A DNA stretch of 14,899 bases, taken from assembly GCA_937958285.1 (NCBI GenBank), contig CALFXQ010000221.1, forward strand, positions 1-14,899, written 5' to 3'. The notes beneath the pieces were generated by a model, which saw only the letters and a list, made by a program, of their open reading frames with translations, was not told the DNA's origin and made no database searches. Each line of letters starts with the position of its first letter. Positions within the stretch are counted from its first letter, which is position 1. Shown here in pieces: positions 13,846 through 14,899 of the stretch. Source of the DNA: an uncultured Fusibacter sp. GTDB taxonomy: Bacteria; Bacillota; Clostridia; Peptostreptococcales; Acidaminobacteraceae. A program made the translations under genes and the position numbers.

Positions 13846-14899
13846 TTATCCCTTAATCACTGCCACTGTTTTTAGACGTTTTACCGTTTTTACCAGATCT
13901 ACTTGCGCTGCCATTACAACCTCTATATTTTTATATGCTTCTCTAGGTTCATCTGCCAACAGACTATTAGATGGCACGCCCACCGTAATGCCTTCGTGAG
14001 TAAGGGTTTTTATGATTTCGTCTTTGTTAAACTGTTTCAAAGCTTCTTTACGCGAGATATGTCTACCCGCTCCGTGTGAACAGCTGTAAAAAGACTCCGG
14101 ATTGCCAAGGCCCTCCACGATATATGAAAAAGAACCCATTGCTCCAGGAATAATGCCCAATTCACCCCTTAATACGCGTATTGCCCCCTTACGATGTATC
14201 CACAGCGGTTCACCTAAATGGGTTTCTAGGGAAGCGTAATTGTGATGGGCGTTGATTTCACTCGAAAATGTGACCCCCATAAACTGATCTGATAGCACTT
14301 GTGCAACACGATCTAGAAGTAAGGCCCGGTTCTCTTTTGCAAATTCCAGCGCCAAATTCATCCATCGAATGTAGTTTTCACCACTCTCAGAGTCTGCTGG
14401 AAGATAACTGAGCATCGCGCGAATCGCCTGCTTATCGCCACTTTTTTTACAAAAATACTCCGCTTTGTCATTGTAATAATCGGCAATCTTCTTGCCAAAG
14501 TTGCGACTTCCAGTGTGTAACATCACGACAATTTTGCCCGCTTCATCTTCTTGAAGCTCAATAAAGTGATTGCCAGATCCCAGCGTACCCAGTTGGTAAA
14601 AGCTTCGGTCGATCTCTTGAAAGAGCACATGATTCTTTCTTAAATACGGTTCTTGATTGGCAACAAGTTGTGTTAATCGCACATTCTCTTGAGGTGTAGT
14701 ATGGTGTTTAAATCCTACTGGTATCGCTTTTAATAGTTGCTCGACTATGCGTTTGCTTTGAAAGGATACCAATTTATCTTTAGTTATGGAAGTTTCAATA
14801 TAAGCGACCCCGCAACCGATGTCGACTCCTACTGCGTTTGGAATCACATGACCCTTAGAAGCAATGACGCCACCAATGGGCATACCAAATCCTTGATGG
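13846..14899 (-). CDS. rtcB: RNA ligase RtcB, 5' end outside the window
   Basis: RtcB joins RNA 2',3'-cyclic phosphate or 3'-phosphate ends to 5'-OH ends using GTP and Mn2+. About 350 residues are visible. The frame runs through the right edge: HQGFGMPIGGVIASKG matches the conserved HQGYG[ML]PIGGV of the family, so the ATG at 14883 is internal, not the start; some 40-60 residues are missing. Seen in order are GVDIGCGV with the metal-binding cysteine, GTLGSGNHFIEL, HTGSRNFG, EINAHHNYA, HRKGAIR, and SCSHGAGRHISR with the histidine that becomes guanylylated. The C-terminus AAQVDLVKTVKRLKTVAVIKG-type end (IKG) is normal. No rtcA or archease gene is visible. It is the first seen gene of the group leading to recX, aspA and hydF. 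Confidence 0.95.
   Translation of the reverse strand, partial: HQGFGMPIGGVIASKGHVIPNAVGVDIGCGVAYIETSITKDKLVSFQSKRIVEQLLKAIPVGFKHHTTPQENVRLTQLVANQEPYLRKNHVLFQEIDRSFYQLGTLGSGNHFIELQEDEAGKIVVMLHTGSRNFGKKIADYYNDKAEYFCKKSGDKQAIRAMLSYLPADSESGENYIRWMNLALEFAKENRALLLDRVAQVLSDQFMGVTFSSEINAHHNYASLETHLGEPLWIHRKGAIRVLRGELGIIPGAMGSFSYIVEGLGNPESFYSCSHGAGRHISRKEALKQFNKDEIIKTLTHEGITVGVPSNSLLADEPREAYKNIEVVMAAQVDLVKTVKRLKTVAVIKG

Noticed and set aside
1..14899. Mobile elements, CRISPR arrays, defence systems, tRNA or rRNA genes
   Set aside because: I saw no transposase, integrase, spaced direct repeats or structural RNA signature. The window reads as stable core chromosome.

Overview
The window looks like chromosome of a strictly anaerobic, low-to-mid GC Firmicute, most likely a member of the Clostridia. 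Three things point there: the gene order trigger factor, clpP, clpX, lon, engB; a HydF maturase for [FeFe] hydrogenase next to an aspartate ammonia-lyase gene; and strong AGGAGG or GAGGTG ribosome binding sites throughout. No species can be named from sequence alone. I see no rRNA, tRNA, insertion sequence, prophage or CRISPR.

Left arm (1 to about 8330, all minus strand). Reading leftwards the order is tig, clpP, clpX, lon, engB, a cysteine-rich small protein, a GNAT acetyltransferase, a Nudix hydrolase, a cyclophilin and the first codons of another gene that leaves the window. It begins with protein folding at the ribosome (trigger factor), continues with ATP-dependent proteolysis (ClpXP, Lon) and ribosome assembly (EngB), and ends in small housekeeping or repair enzymes. 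Gaps after lon are short (overlap to 44 bp), so lon to the left edge could be one transcript. A hairpin sits between clpX and lon, and a 160-base leader precedes clpP.

Centre (8328 to 10453). A 346-base divergent region carries the likely tig promoter, an 18-bp palindrome over its -35 box, and an uncharacterised leader with alternative hairpins and a nine-T run. It leads rightwards into a two-gene plus-strand unit: a polytopic membrane protein (DUF1576 type) with a clear internal duplication, and a translationally coupled 114-aa soluble protein of unknown function. The unit ends in a degenerate pentanucleotide array and a 13-bp-stem bidirectional terminator.

Right arm (10454 to 14899, minus strand). 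Reading leftwards: rtcB (5' end outside the window), recX, aspA, hydF, with gaps of 34 to 60 bases. RtcB repairs RNA, RecX restrains RecA, and AspA and HydF are probably linked to [FeFe] hydrogenase maturation; hydE, hydG and the hydrogenase itself are not here.

Most of the window is ordinary core genome. The least explained part is the DUF1576 and 114-aa pair with its leader, followed by the short-N-terminus AspA beside HydF and the cysteine-rich small protein after engB. No clearly new biological system can be demonstrated from this sequence alone.
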